The translations under genes and the position numbers were made by a program. Shown here in pieces: positions 49,267 through 57,980 of a DNA stretch of 64,000 nucleotides; positions within the stretch are counted from its first letter, which is position 1, and each line of letters opens with the position of its first letter. Source of the DNA: AP-15 sp963735445 (GTDB lineage: Bacteria; Pseudomonadota; Alphaproteobacteria; ATCC43930; CGMCC-115725); assembly GCA_963735445.1 (NCBI GenBank), contig CAVTLC010000032.1, forward strand, positions 1 to 64,000. The letters are read 5' to 3'. The notes below the pieces were generated by a model that worked only from the letters and a program-made list of their open reading frames with translations, had not been told where the DNA came from and ran no database searches.

Positions 49267-50168
49267 ATGGTCAGGTACTTCAGCGAGGACGAAATCCGCC
49301 GGCTGCTCCGCTGGGACCCACTGATCGCGGCGATGGAGGAGGCGTTGATCGCGTTCTCTGCGCGGCGACGTGATCCAGCCGGTACGCGAAATGCTGACGG
49401 TCGAGGAGGGCCGCCGCTATCTCGGAGTCATGCCGGCAATTGCCGAGCACGCGATGGGCGCCAAGCTCGTCAGCTTCTATCCGGGAAACGCCGGCAGTGG
49501 CGTGCCTACGCACCACGCGATGATCTTGTTATTCCGCACCCGACACCGGTGAGCCACTGGCGGTTTTGGACGGAAGACTGATCACCGAGATGCGCACCGC
49601 AGCGGTTTCGGCCGCGGCAACCAAACATCTCGCCCACCCCGACAGTCGCGTGCTGGCGTTGCTCGGCAGCGGCGTTCAGGCCGAAGCGCATCTTCACGCG
49701 CTGCAACGGGTCCGCAATTTTGAGGAGGTCCGAGTGTGGAGCCGCACCGCCGAGCACGCGCGTCGTTTTGCCGAACGGCATGGCATAGTGGCGATGGCGG
49801 CCGAGGATGCGGTACGCGGCGCCGATGTTGTCGTTACTGCGACCAGCGCAATCCAGCCAATTCTAAAGGGAGCGTGGCTGAAGGGCGGAGCCCATGTCAA
49901 CGCGGTCGGCTCGCCGCGGCCTAACTGGCGTGAACTCGACGATGCCGCGATGGCGAACCTGCTGGTGGTGGATTCGCGCGCCGCAGTGATGAAGGAGTCC
50001 GGCGACGTCATTCTCTCAAAGGCGAAGATCAGCGCCGAGATCGGCGAAGTTTTCGCGGGCAGTGCATCCGTATCGGCAGAAGCCACGACCGTTTTCAAAT
50101 CGGTCGGGATCGCGGCCGAGGATATTGCCGCAGCGAGGCTCGTCTACGAGCTAGCCGCTGCGAACTGA
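49267..50168 (+). CDS. Ornithine cyclodeaminase/mu-crystallin family protein (two frameshifts)
   Basis: A 300-residue NAD(P)-dependent enzyme of the ornithine cyclodeaminase/alanine dehydrogenase group. The N-terminal domain in frame 1 is MVRYFSEDEIRRLLRWDPLI, in frame 2 IQPVREMLTVEEGRRYLGVM with MGAKLVSFYPGNAGSGVPTH, then frame 3 GRLITEMRTAAVSAAATKHL. The Rossmann motif is LALLGSGVQAEAHLHALQRV, followed by RGADVVVTATSAIQPILKG and GAHVNAVGSPRPNWRELDDA. The true reaction is unknown; the family includes ornithine cyclization to proline and ketimine reduction. Frame changes near 49365 and 49545 interrupt it, but every core motif is present. Confidence 0.82.
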
Positions 50169-50205
50169 ACAGCTTTTCCGGGGGACCTGACGACGCGAAG
50201 CGCGG

Positions 50206-50463
50206 TCACCCTAGCGACCGCGGCATCGAAAACGGGAAAAACGGGTTCCGGCGAGCCGCTCGCAGCTGGCGGCCGCGGTCGCGCGCTTCTGCATATTCTG
50301 CCAAGGCCTCGCGGTCGTGCGCGGCGACTGAGCCTTGAGTCGGCAGCACACACGCGGTTGGGCAGCGCGTAACGCCACGGGTGCGGATGAACTCGGCAAT
50401 TGCGGCTTCAGTCGCCGGTTCGACAAAAGGTTCTCCCGCGACTGTTTTTTCCCGGATCAGCAT
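50206..50463 (-). CDS. Conserved small hypothetical protein
   Basis: An 85-residue soluble basic protein: MLIREKTVAGEPFVEPATEA, then AIAEFIRTRGVTRCPTACVL, PTQGSVAAHDREALAEYAEA and RDRGRQLRAARRNPFF. The middle (a helix, then TRCPTACV, then a helix with alternate hydrophobics) looks like folded protein. I believe similar small proteins occur in alphaproteobacteria, but I cannot name a family or function. AGAGGGCGAC lies just before the ATG. It sits between an enzyme gene on the other strand and a membrane protein on the same strand. The two cysteines (TRCPTAC) form a CxxxC pair. Confidence 0.55.
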   Translation of the reverse strand: MLIREKTVAGEPFVEPATEAAIAEFIRTRGVTRCPTACVLPTQGSVAAHDREALAEYAEARDRGRQLRAARRNPFFPFSMPRSLG

Positions 50464-50708
50464 ATCCGTCGCCCTCTGTTGACCGCTCCAAGAGAAGCGG
50501 GCAGAGGGTTAGTTAATTGCTCGCTTCGCGGTCGACTATGACGGAGGTCACACCGGTTTTCGGCGTGAGCAAACGATCATAAGCTGCGCTGATTAGCCCG
50601 GCGGCAGCGCGGCGAAATCACGCGATGCGAATAGCCGGGGCGCAGTGCGCGGAAACCCCACTCAGTTTCCCGAAATGTTCTTGGAATGACGATGTCACCG
50701 CGGTGGAG

Positions 50709-51401
50709 CTAATGCGCCGGCTCAGTTGTCGCCACGGCGGGCGGCACGGGCTTTGCGCCGACGAATAGCTCGACCCTGCTGCCGTCGACCAACTCGGCCG
50801 GTGGTACGCGGCTCTGATAGGGAATGCCGAACTTCGCGAACGCATCCACCAGGATCTTCGCGGTATCCGGCCCCGCCGAACCGGGGTCATAAACGTTGAT
50901 GGCCATCGCCCGAATATTGCCGAAGATCGCTGTCGTCTCCGGCCCGCTAGCATCCCAGCCGGCGTCCTTCAAGGTGTTGGCGATCTCGGTGGCGTAGCGA
51001 TAGGCTTCGACGTCGTTGGGGACGCACGAGACCACAATTTTGCGGCTGCCGTAGGGCCGCAAATAATCCGCAAGCTTGGCGGCTGTCTGCTCACCGAGCG
51101 ATCGGGCGCGCGTAGCTTCCTTGAGTTTCGTCAGCTCTTGCTCGAGCGACTTCACCTGCAGAGCCAGTTGCTCCGTCCGATCGTTCTGTTGGAGACGGGC
51201 GATTTCGTTGCTCGCCGCAGACCCTTGCCATACTGAAACTGCCAGTGCCGCGCTGCCGAGAACCGCGATCGCTGCCAGTAACCGCGATCGCCTCGTGCCG
51301 GTTTTCGTAGCCGGCATCCAGGCAACCGCGAGCGCCAGGACGGATAACGCACCGATCAGCAGGGCCGGTAGCCACCACAATAGCGCCCCCGAATCCGACA
51401 T
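50709..51401 (-). CDS. Hypothetical membrane-anchored coiled-coil protein
   Basis: A 230-residue protein, family not recognised. It has two N-terminal membrane helices (LLWWLPALLIGALSVLALAV, then LLAAIAVLGSAALAVSVWQG), a coiled coil (about residues 65-100, RLQQNDRTEQLALQVKSLEQ) and a C-terminal alpha/beta domain. That domain carries LRPYGSRKIVVSCVPNDVEA, KDAGWDASGPETTAIFGNIR and AKILVDAFAKFGIPYQSRVP. The C-terminal domain resembles the alternating strand/helix layout of periplasmic domains in anchored stress or transport proteins, but I do not assign a role. It stands alone, 40 bases before the end of the MFS transporter gene. Confidence 0.6.
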   Translation of the reverse strand: MSDSGALLWWLPALLIGALSVLALAVAWMPATKTGTRRSRLLAAIAVLGSAALAVSVWQGSAASNEIARLQQNDRTEQLALQVKSLEQELTKLKEATRARSLGEQTAAKLADYLRPYGSRKIVVSCVPNDVEAYRYATEIANTLKDAGWDASGPETTAIFGNIRAMAINVYDPGSAGPDTAKILVDAFAKFGIPYQSRVPPAELVDGSRVELFVGAKPVPPAVATTEPAH

Positions 51402-51440
51402 ACGCGTTCTCTGCTTCCGATCAGTTTAAACGTGGATTGG

Positions 51441-52721
51441 TTACTCGGCGGCGAGGGCGACGTCTGCCGGCTCGGGTTCGCGCCCGCCGGCCCCGATGAA
51501 CAGCACCATGAACGCGGCGCCGATCAGCAACAGACCGGCAAACATGAAGGCTTCGAGGTAGGTGCCAAACACTCCGCGCGATACACCGCCGAGATAGGCC
51601 GCGAGTGCGCCACCCATTTGATGGATGACTGTGATCCAGGCGACCATGATCCCGGTCTTCTCGGTGCCGACAACCCGATTGAGCAGGCGCACGGTTGGCG
51701 GCACGCTGGCGATCCAGTCGAGGCCGTAAAAGACTGCGAACAATGGCAAGCCATAGATCGACGTGCCAAAGGCAAAGGGCAGATACATCAGCGCCACCCC
51801 GCGCAAGCCGTAATACCAGGCGAGCAGCACCCGGTTGTCGCAGCGGTCGCTGAGCCAGCCCGAGACCGTGCCGCCGACAAAGCTGAATACCCCGGTCGCC
51901 GCGAGCAGCCCGGCTCCGGCGACTTCGCTGAGACCGTGATCGACGCAGGCCGGGATCAGATGGGTGCCGATCAGCCCGTTGGTCGTGGCGCCGCAAACAA
52001 AGTAGCCGCCCGCGATCAACCAGAAATCCCGCTTCGACGCGCCGCTGCCGAGCGCGCGAAAGGCGACCATAACCGGGTTGCCTAGGGGCCGTGTTACGAT
52101 CTCCGGTTGACCCTCAGCACCATAGGGCGTCAAGCCCAGGTCCTGCGGCCGGTCGCGCATCAAGATTGCGACGAGCGGGACAAAGACGACCACCGTGGCG
52201 GCGAGCGCGAGCGACATCACGCGCCAGCCGTAATGAGTGACAAGTTCGGCAAGGCTCGGCAGAAACACGAGCTGCCCGGCCGCGTTGGCGGCGGTCAGCA
52301 CCCCGACCACCAAACCCTGACGCCGGCGGAACCAGCGCGCCGCGATATAGGCCGACAGAAACGCGCCGATTACGCCGGTGCCGGCGCCGACCACCACACC
52401 CCACAGCAGGATCAGCTGCCAAGCCTGGTGCAATGCCGGTGACAACGCCACCGCCGCCGATGTCACGGCCAAGGCTATTGTCATCGTGCGGCGCACGCCA
52501 AAGCGGTCCATCAGCGCCGCCGCGAACGGGCCGACCAGCCCATAGAGCAACAGATTGACGCCGACCGCGAACGAGATCGTGGCGCGCGACCAGTCGAATT
52601 CCTGTTCGAGCGGGACGATCAGCACCCCGGGCGCGGCGCGCACCCCCGCGGTCAGCAGCCCGACGACAAAGGTAACGGCGGCGACAATCCAGGCGTAATG
52701 CAGCTTGGTTGTGGACCGCAT
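51441..52721 (-). CDS. MFS transporter
   Basis: A 426-residue major facilitator carrier with 12 predicted helices. The N-terminal half has YAWIVAAVTFVVGLLTAGVR, then QEFDWSRATISFAVGVNLLL and YGLVGPFAAALMDRFGVRRT, with the conserved D-R-F-G-x-R loop after helix 2. The C-terminal half repeats the pattern with GAGLLAATGVFSFVGGTVSG and WLSDRCDNR. The substrate is unknown; the small QEFDWSRA motif and overall form resemble organic anion or monocarboxylate carriers (OFA-type). The start ATG 52721 follows GAGAAGAG. The frame is intact. It is 25 bases downstream of the ribB stop on the same strand. Confidence 0.85.
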   Translation of the reverse strand: MRSTTKLHYAWIVAAVTFVVGLLTAGVRAAPGVLIVPLEQEFDWSRATISFAVGVNLLLYGLVGPFAAALMDRFGVRRTMTIALAVTSAAVALSPALHQAWQLILLWGVVVGAGTGVIGAFLSAYIAARWFRRRQGLVVGVLTAANAAGQLVFLPSLAELVTHYGWRVMSLALAATVVVFVPLVAILMRDRPQDLGLTPYGAEGQPEIVTRPLGNPVMVAFRALGSGASKRDFWLIAGGYFVCGATTNGLIGTHLIPACVDHGLSEVAGAGLLAATGVFSFVGGTVSGWLSDRCDNRVLLAWYYGLRGVALMYLPFAFGTSIYGLPLFAVFYGLDWIASVPPTVRLLNRVVGTEKTGIMVAWITVIHQMGGALAAYLGGVSRGVFGTYLEAFMFAGLLLIGAAFMVLFIGAGGREPEPADVALAAE

Positions 52722-52746
52722 GATCTCTTCTCGCTGATCCCTTGGG

Positions 52747-53841
52747 CTATTCGCCTTCGAGCGGCTCGGTCTCGACAATTTCGATGCCGAATCCGGCCAA
52801 CCCGACATAGGTCCGGGAGCGTGTCGCCAGCAATTGGATCGACGAGATCCGCAAATCGCGCAGGATCTGCGCCCCGAGCCCGACTTCGCGCCACTGCGTA
52901 TTGCGCTCGCGCTCGGAGGCCGTTTCCTCCTCGCCGAACTCGCCGACTGTTGAGGTCGGCACGCCGGAGGTGCCATCGCGCAGATAGACCAGCACCCCCT
53001 GCCCCGCTTCCTTAAAGCGGTCGAGAGCGGCATGAATGGGCTTGGCGCCGCCAAACACGTCTTCGAGGACATGGGCGCGGTGCAAACGGGTCGGCACATT
53101 GGTGCCGCTGCCGATGTTACCGTAGACAAATGCGTAGTGGTGCACCTTGTCGAACGGCGTCACAAAGGCATAGCCGGCGAGTTCGCCGATTTCGCTGGCC
53201 ACTTTGAACTCTGCCACCCGGGTCACGAGCTTTTCGCGCGCCTGACGGTAAGCGATCAGATCCGCGACCGAAACGCGGTGCAGCGTGTGCTTTTTGGCAA
53301 AAGCTGAGACCTGCGGGCCGCGCATGACTGTGCCGTCGTCGTTGACCAGTTCGCAGATCGCCGCCACCGGCTCGATCCCGGCGAGCCGACAAAAATCGAC
53401 AGCCGCCTCGGTATGGCCGGAGCGCATCAACACCCCGCCCTCTTTGGCGATAAGCGGAAAGATATGCCCCGGCCGGACAAAATCGGCGCGCCCGGTATTA
53501 TTGTTGGCGAGATTACGAATCGTCGCGGTGCGGTCTTCGGCCGAGATCCCGGTTGTGGTGCCGTGGCGATAGTCGACCGACACGGTAAAGGCGGTGCCGT
53601 GAATCGCGTCGTTATCGGCGACCATCGGCGCCAGATGGAGCCGCTGAGCGATGTCCCCGGTCAACGGCGCGCAGACGATGCCGCAAGTGTGGCGGATGAT
53701 AAAGGCCAGCTTCTCGGGTGTGGCGTGCATCGCGGCAATGATCAGGTCGCCCTCATTCTCGCGGTCATCATCATCGGTCACGACGATGACCTCGCCGGCG
53801 GCAAATGCGTCGATTGCCTCGCGGACACGGGATTGCGGCAA
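52747..53841 (-). CDS. ribB: 3,4-dihydroxy-2-butanone-4-phosphate synthase with degenerate GTP cyclohydrolase II domain
   Basis: A riboflavin biosynthesis enzyme. The N-terminal RibB domain is complete: VIVVTDDDDRENEGDLIIAA (metal-binding acidic cluster), FIIRHTCGIVCAPLTGDIAQ, STDYRHGTTTGISAEDRTAT-like catalytic loop (read as VDYRHGTTTGISAEDRTAT), and RSGHTEAAVDFCRLAGIEPV. The C-terminal domain has the GTP cyclohydrolase II fold but lacks its zinc cysteines: where RibA has the cysteine-rich SECLTGDV region this reads HRAHVLEDVFGGAK. It therefore should have only RibB activity, as in the RibBX proteins known from alphaproteobacteria. I set the start at a TTG (53841) because the ATG at 53937 overlaps the upstream gene by 70 bases; this choice is uncertain. 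Confidence 0.88.
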   Translation of the reverse strand: MPQSRVREAIDAFAAGEVIVVTDDDDRENEGDLIIAAMHATPEKLAFIIRHTCGIVCAPLTGDIAQRLHLAPMVADNDAIHGTAFTVSVDYRHGTTTGISAEDRTATIRNLANNNTGRADFVRPGHIFPLIAKEGGVLMRSGHTEAAVDFCRLAGIEPVAAICELVNDDGTVMRGPQVSAFAKKHTLHRVSVADLIAYRQAREKLVTRVAEFKVASEIGELAGYAFVTPFDKVHHYAFVYGNIGSGTNVPTRLHRAHVLEDVFGGAKPIHAALDRFKEAGQGVLVYLRDGTSGVPTSTVGEFGEEETASERERNTQWREVGLGAQILRDLRISSIQLLATRSRTYVGLAGFGIEIVETEPLEGE

Positions 53842-53867
53842 TTCACCCTCTCGCAAACGCCGCGCGG

Positions 53868-55364
53868 TCAGGAAAAACCATTGGCGGCTAGAAACCTCGG
53901 ATTGGCCAGACGCAGTCTGGCGATCGTCAATCGCCATAACATAGCGCGGGCCTGCGCCGCGCGCTCGGGCGAATTGTCAAGGCCACCGATGCGCAGTTCG
54001 CGGGCAAACCGGCGCAACAGCACCGCCGAATCGCCGGGGTCAGCACCGAACAGCGCTCGCAGTTCGGCGGCGATCGATTCGACACATGCCGGCGCCGCGG
54101 CCTCGCGCTCGGCGATTGCCATGGAATTGGCGACGAGGCGTGCGTCGAGCTGACGGTTGCGCGGCAATAATGGCAGCAAATCGTTGATCAGCACGTCGCG
54201 CGCCAGCGCCAGCAGGGCCGGGCCGCGCGGCAAATCGGTTGTCGCCGCAGTTGGCCCATGGTTCTCGGCGCTCTCATTCCCCCGCCCTTCCCTCCCCCGC
54301 CAGCCGGGGAGGGTTTGGGAGGGGGCGGCGCTCGCGGCCGTCTCGCCGCCGCGATCGAGCAGCATCAGGATCGCGAGTTCGCATTCGCTGGCGCGCCGCC
54401 CGGTTAATGCCAAGTCGAGACTGCGTTCGCCGCCGAGCATCTGGCGGTCGCTTTGCTGCAGCGCGATGACCGCCCAGCGCACGCTCGCCAAGACCTCCCA
54501 GAAATGGACCCGGACAGGGTCGATCGCGCGCCGGCTCTCGCTCTCGTAACCGCTGTAGAACGGTGCGCGGTCGGCGATGCCGCCGGCTTCCCTGTCGAGC
54601 CGAGCAAATCGCCATCCCATGCTGCAGAACCAGGCGATGTCCTCATGTGGATCGCCCCAACCGGCAAATTCCCAATCGAGGATCCCGGTCAGCTTGGCTC
54701 CGTCGAGGAGATAATTACCGGTGCGGAAATCGTGATGGCACAGCACCGGCTCGGCCGGCGACGGGGCGTGGGTTTCGAGCCAGCGAATACCCCATTCCAG
54801 CACCGGCCGCGGTGAGGGGTGAGTATCGAGGTAGTCGCGAAAGGCGGCGATCTGGTGTTCGGGCCCGGATTTCTCGTATGGGGTCAGAAAATCGAGATCG
54901 GAACGCGGCGGCCGGATCGTGTGAATGCGGGCGAGCTCGCCGCCGAGCTGCGCGGCGATCGCCGGCAACACCGGATCAAGCATCGGGTCCCGGGTTATCC
55001 GGTGCGCCGCCGCGGTGCCCTCGGCACGGCGCATTATAAAGAACGGCTTGCCAAACACCGACGGGTCGGGGCATGCGAAGAGCGGCTCGGGCACCGTTAC
55101 CCCGGCGGCAAAGGCCGCCTTTAGCACGGCGAATTCCTGGAGCCGGTCGAGACTGGAGGGCACCCCCGTTTCGCCGGCCGCGCGCAGCACAAGGCGCTGC
55201 GCGCCATCCAGCGTCCCGCTCGTGAAATGCGCGTCGAGCCCCCAATTCTCTTGGATGGCGCCGCCGGCCAATGGCGCCAGCGCGGTGATCTCGCATGCCC
55301 GGGCGCCGCTCGCGACGGCGAGAAACCGCGCCAGCGCCGCGCGCCGCGCGCCGTCTTCGGGCAT
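53868..55364 (-). CDS. Aminoglycoside phosphotransferase-family kinase fused to a DUF6285 domain
   Basis: A 498-residue protein. Residues 1-335 form an APH-type kinase: LAPLAGGAIQENWGLD, the Lys-Glu region, then EPVLCHHDFRTGNYLLDGAK with the catalytic HxDxxxxN, and LTGILDWEFAGWGDPHEDIA with the metal-binding Asp. The C-terminal part (about 385-495, ALLALARDVLINDLLPLLPR, RLTIARLRLANPRFLAANG) matches DUF6285, which is usually a separate gene next to the kinase; here the two are fused. This pairing is often found beside acyl-CoA dehydrogenases and acyl-CoA synthetases, so a small-acyl or choline-like substrate is more likely than an antibiotic. The linker carries a G/C palindrome (see the repeat). 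It starts next to the SDR stop. Confidence 0.8.
   Translation of the reverse strand: MPEDGARRAALARFLAVASGARACEITALAPLAGGAIQENWGLDAHFTSGTLDGAQRLVLRAAGETGVPSSLDRLQEFAVLKAAFAAGVTVPEPLFACPDPSVFGKPFFIMRRAEGTAAAHRITRDPMLDPVLPAIAAQLGGELARIHTIRPPRSDLDFLTPYEKSGPEHQIAAFRDYLDTHPSPRPVLEWGIRWLETHAPSPAEPVLCHHDFRTGNYLLDGAKLTGILDWEFAGWGDPHEDIAWFCSMGWRFARLDREAGGIADRAPFYSGYESESRRAIDPVRVHFWEVLASVRWAVIALQQSDRQMLGGERSLDLALTGRRASECELAILMLLDRGGETAASAAPSQTLPGWRGREGRGNESAENHGPTAATTDLPRGPALLALARDVLINDLLPLLPRNRQLDARLVANSMAIAEREAAAPACVESIAAELRALFGADPGDSAVLLRRFARELRIGGLDNSPERAAQARAMLWRLTIARLRLANPRFLAANGFS
54279..54329. repeat. GC-rich palindromic repeat inside the kinase-DUF6285 linker
   Basis: CCCTCCCC (54290-54297) pairs with GGGGAGGG (54306-54313), with further GGGAGGGGG to the right (54317-54325) pairing with the left flank. 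Such repeats are common between genes in many proteobacteria and give false peptides of the form PLPNPPRLAGEG in some frames. Here the insertion is in frame, encoding LPGWRGREGRG near residue 350 of the kinase fusion, and does not break the gene. Confidence 0.75.
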
Positions 55365-55365
55365 T

Positions 55366-56139
55366 TCAGATCGGGGCGACGCCGTGTCCGCCATCGACGG
55401 CGATGACTGCACCGGTGATGTAGGCTCCCGCCGGCGATGCCAGCAGCAGCATCGCGCCATCGAGATCATCCGGCTGTGCCACCCGGCGCAACGGGATGCG
55501 CGCGGCAAGGCGCTTGCCCGCCTCGGATCGCAGAAAGTCGCGGTTGAAATCGGTCTCGAGATAACCGGGGGCGAGCGCGTTGACGAGGATCCCGTAGCGC
55601 GCCAACTCCATCGCCAGCACATGCGTCAAATGGATGAGCCCGCCCTTCGAGGTGCAATAGGCCGGCAAGTGCGCGATCGTCCGAGACCCCAAGACCGAAG
55701 CGATGTTGACGATCCGACCCGGCCGCCCGTGCTCGACGAGATGACGGGCGAAGGCCTGCGCCATCAGCCAGGCGCCTTTGAGATTGGTGTCGAGAATGTA
55801 GTCCCAGTCGGCCTCGGTATGCTCGAGCACCGGCTTGGCGACCGTAACCCCGGCATTGTTGACCAGTAATGTTAGCGGCCCAAGCGCGCGCTCGGCCTCG
55901 GTAATGGCGCCAGCGACGCTGTCCGAGCGGGTCACATCGAGCGCCACCGGGGCCGCACTGCCGCCATCGGCTTCGATCTCGCGGGCGACCTCATCGAGGA
56001 GTTCGGCGCGGCGAGCACCCAGCGCCACTTTCGCGCCGGCGGCGGCGAGCAGCGCGGCAAGGTGCCGGCCGATCCCGCTCGATGCGCCGGTGACGAGCGC
56101 CACCTGCCCTGAGAGATCAAAGCTCGGCAGCGCGGTCAC
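55366..56139 (-). CDS. SDR family NAD(P)-dependent oxidoreductase
   Basis: A 257-residue classical short-chain dehydrogenase. The cofactor motif is VALVTGASSGIGRHLAALLA, the structural motif LLVNNAGVTVAK, and the catalytic YxxxK is LPAYCTSKGGLIHLTHVLAM. Its substrate-side PGYLETDFNRDFLRSEAGKR and end ITGAVIAVDGGHG are standard. It resembles 3-oxoacyl-ACP or 3-hydroxyacyl-CoA-type reductases. The start is GTG at 56139, overlapping the stop of the acyl-CoA synthetase (GTGA), which couples the two. It is in an operon with the synthetase and the kinase fusion, so a fatty- or aromatic-acid catabolic role is likely. The frame is intact. Confidence 0.88.
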   Translation of the reverse strand: MTALPSFDLSGQVALVTGASSGIGRHLAALLAAAGAKVALGARRAELLDEVAREIEADGGSAAPVALDVTRSDSVAGAITEAERALGPLTLLVNNAGVTVAKPVLEHTEADWDYILDTNLKGAWLMAQAFARHLVEHGRPGRIVNIASVLGSRTIAHLPAYCTSKGGLIHLTHVLAMELARYGILVNALAPGYLETDFNRDFLRSEAGKRLAARIPLRRVAQPDDLDGAMLLLASPAGAYITGAVIAVDGGHGVAPI

Positions 56140-57770
56140 GGCATGGCCTCCTTGGCGCGCTCCCGCAATTCGTATTTCTGGACCTTGCCGGTCGAGGTTT
56201 TTGGCAAAGCGCCAAAGACGACCGTGCGCGGCACCTTGTAATGGGCGAGATTGGCGCGGCACCAGGCGATGACATCTTCGGCGGAGAGTGGCGGTGCGTC
56301 GGGCGTCAGGGTCACAAACGCGCACGGGCTTTCGCCCCATTTCGGATCGGGCCGAGCGACCACTGCGGCTTCCATGATGTGCGGATGGCGGTACAGCGCC
56401 TCCTCGACTTCGAGCGACGAGATGTTCTCGCCACCCGAGATGATGATGTCCTTGGCGCGGTCTTTGATCTCGATGTAGCTGTCGGGGTGCATGACCGCGA
56501 GGTCGCCGGTGTGGAACCAGCCTTCCTGGAACGCTTCTTCGGTCGCCGCCGGGTTTTTGAGATAGCCCTTCATCAGCGTGTTGCTGCGAAGGACCACTTC
56601 ACCAACCGTGGCGCCGTCGGCCGGCACATCGTTCATCCCTGGACCGACGACGCGCTGCCCGCCGAGGGTTAGGCTACCGACACCCTGACGCGCCATGCGG
56701 GCGGCCCGCTCGTCCAGCGGCAGTTCCTCCCAGGCGTCCTGCCAGGCGCAAACCGTCGACGGGCCGTAGCTTTCGGTCAGCCCATATAAATGAGTGATCC
56801 GGAAGCCCATCCGCTCCATCGCGCCGATCACCGCCGAGGGCGGGGCTGCACCTCCAGTCGCCGCTTCGACGACATGGTCAAAGCGCCGCCTGACCTCTTC
56901 CGGCGCATGGATCAGCATGTTCAATACAACCGGTGCGCCGCACAGATGCGTGACACGGTGGTCGGCGATCGCCGCAAAGATCGCGGCCGGGTCGACCCGG
57001 CGCAAACAGATATGCGTTCCGGCCACCGCAGTCACAGCCCAGGGATAGGTCCAGCCGTTACAATGAAACATCGGCAGGGTCCACAGATAGACCGAGTGGC
57101 GATCGAGCCCGAAGGTGATCGCGTTGCCGAGTGCGTTCAGAAACGCGCCGCGATGATGGTAGACGACACCCTTGGGATTGCCGGTGGTGCCCGAGGTGTA
57201 GTTGAGCGCGATCGGGGCCCATTCGTCGGGTGGCGCCTGCCACTCGGCGGCGGGATCGCCCTCGGCGAGAAATGCCTCGTAATCGAGCCCGCCGAGCCTC
57301 TCCGAGCCGTGGCCGTCGTCGATTTCGACAAATGCCGGCGGATGGTCGAGTTCGGCAAGCGCCGCCGACACAATCGGTGCAAATTCGCGGTCGGCGATCA
57401 GCAGCTTGGCCTCGCCGTGTCCGAGAATAAAGGCGATCGAGCGCGCATCGAGCCGCGTATTCAGCGCGTTCAGAACCGCGCCCGCCATCGGCACCCCGTA
57501 ATGCGCTTCGAGCAGGGCGGGAATGTTCGGGGCCAACACTGCCACCGTGTCGCCCGGCCCGATCCCGCGCCGACGCAACGCGTCGGCAAACTGCCGGCAG
57601 CGCGCATAAAATTCCCGGTAGGTGTAGCGCACATCGCCATGCACGATTGCGAGTTTGTCGGGGTAAACGGCTGCGGCGCGCGCCAAAAACGATAGCGGTG
57701 TCAGCGCCGTGAAGTTCGCGGCGTTGCGGGCGAGATGCGGCGCATCGTATTGGCCGCGGGGTGATGACAC
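56136..57770 (-). CDS. Acyl-CoA synthetase (AMP-forming), medium-chain/AlkK-like
   Basis: A 544-residue ANL-superfamily ligase that activates a carboxylic acid to its acyl-CoA through an acyl-AMP. Core motifs: IALNYTSGTTGNPKGVVYHH (A3), WTLPMFHCNGWTYPWAVTAV, ITHLYGLTESYGPSTVC (A5), EGWFHTGDLAVMHPDSYIEI with KDRAKDIIISGGENISSLEV (A8), and LPKTSTGKVQKYELRERAK (A10 with the catalytic Lys). The WTLPMFHCNGW form is typical of AlkK and medium-chain ligases. The start is taken as GTG at 57770, because sequence from there fits the family; the frame is open upstream to 58097 but that part shows no homology. It begins an operon with the SDR and kinase fusion. The frame is intact. Confidence 0.9.
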   Translation of the reverse strand: MSSPRGQYDAPHLARNAANFTALTPLSFLARAAAVYPDKLAIVHGDVRYTYREFYARCRQFADALRRRGIGPGDTVAVLAPNIPALLEAHYGVPMAGAVLNALNTRLDARSIAFILGHGEAKLLIADREFAPIVSAALAELDHPPAFVEIDDGHGSERLGGLDYEAFLAEGDPAAEWQAPPDEWAPIALNYTSGTTGNPKGVVYHHRGAFLNALGNAITFGLDRHSVYLWTLPMFHCNGWTYPWAVTAVAGTHICLRRVDPAAIFAAIADHRVTHLCGAPVVLNMLIHAPEEVRRRFDHVVEAATGGAAPPSAVIGAMERMGFRITHLYGLTESYGPSTVCAWQDAWEELPLDERAARMARQGVGSLTLGGQRVVGPGMNDVPADGATVGEVVLRSNTLMKGYLKNPAATEEAFQEGWFHTGDLAVMHPDSYIEIKDRAKDIIISGGENISSLEVEEALYRHPHIMEAAVVARPDPKWGESPCAFVTLTPDAPPLSAEDVIAWCRANLAHYKVPRTVVFGALPKTSTGKVQKYELRERAKEAMP

Positions 57771-57980
57771 GATCAGCCTGCTTTTATCCTTCAGCTTCCG
57801 CGCATCCTCCCGGCAGGGCCGGCCAAGGTCAAGCCGAAGCAGAAGAGAGGCGGCGCGACCGGGTTCCAGATCGCGAGCCGTTTTGTTTTCGCTCGTGCCA
57901 GCTAGAGGCGGAGCGGTGCTCCAGGGACAATAACCATCATGAGCCTCGCGCCCGACCCAGCGTCTCAATAGGAGAAACTG

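Noticed and set aside
56790..57695. A 301-residue plus-strand frame
   Set aside because: It is antisense to the acyl-CoA synthetase, whose motifs are complete, and has no recognised domain.
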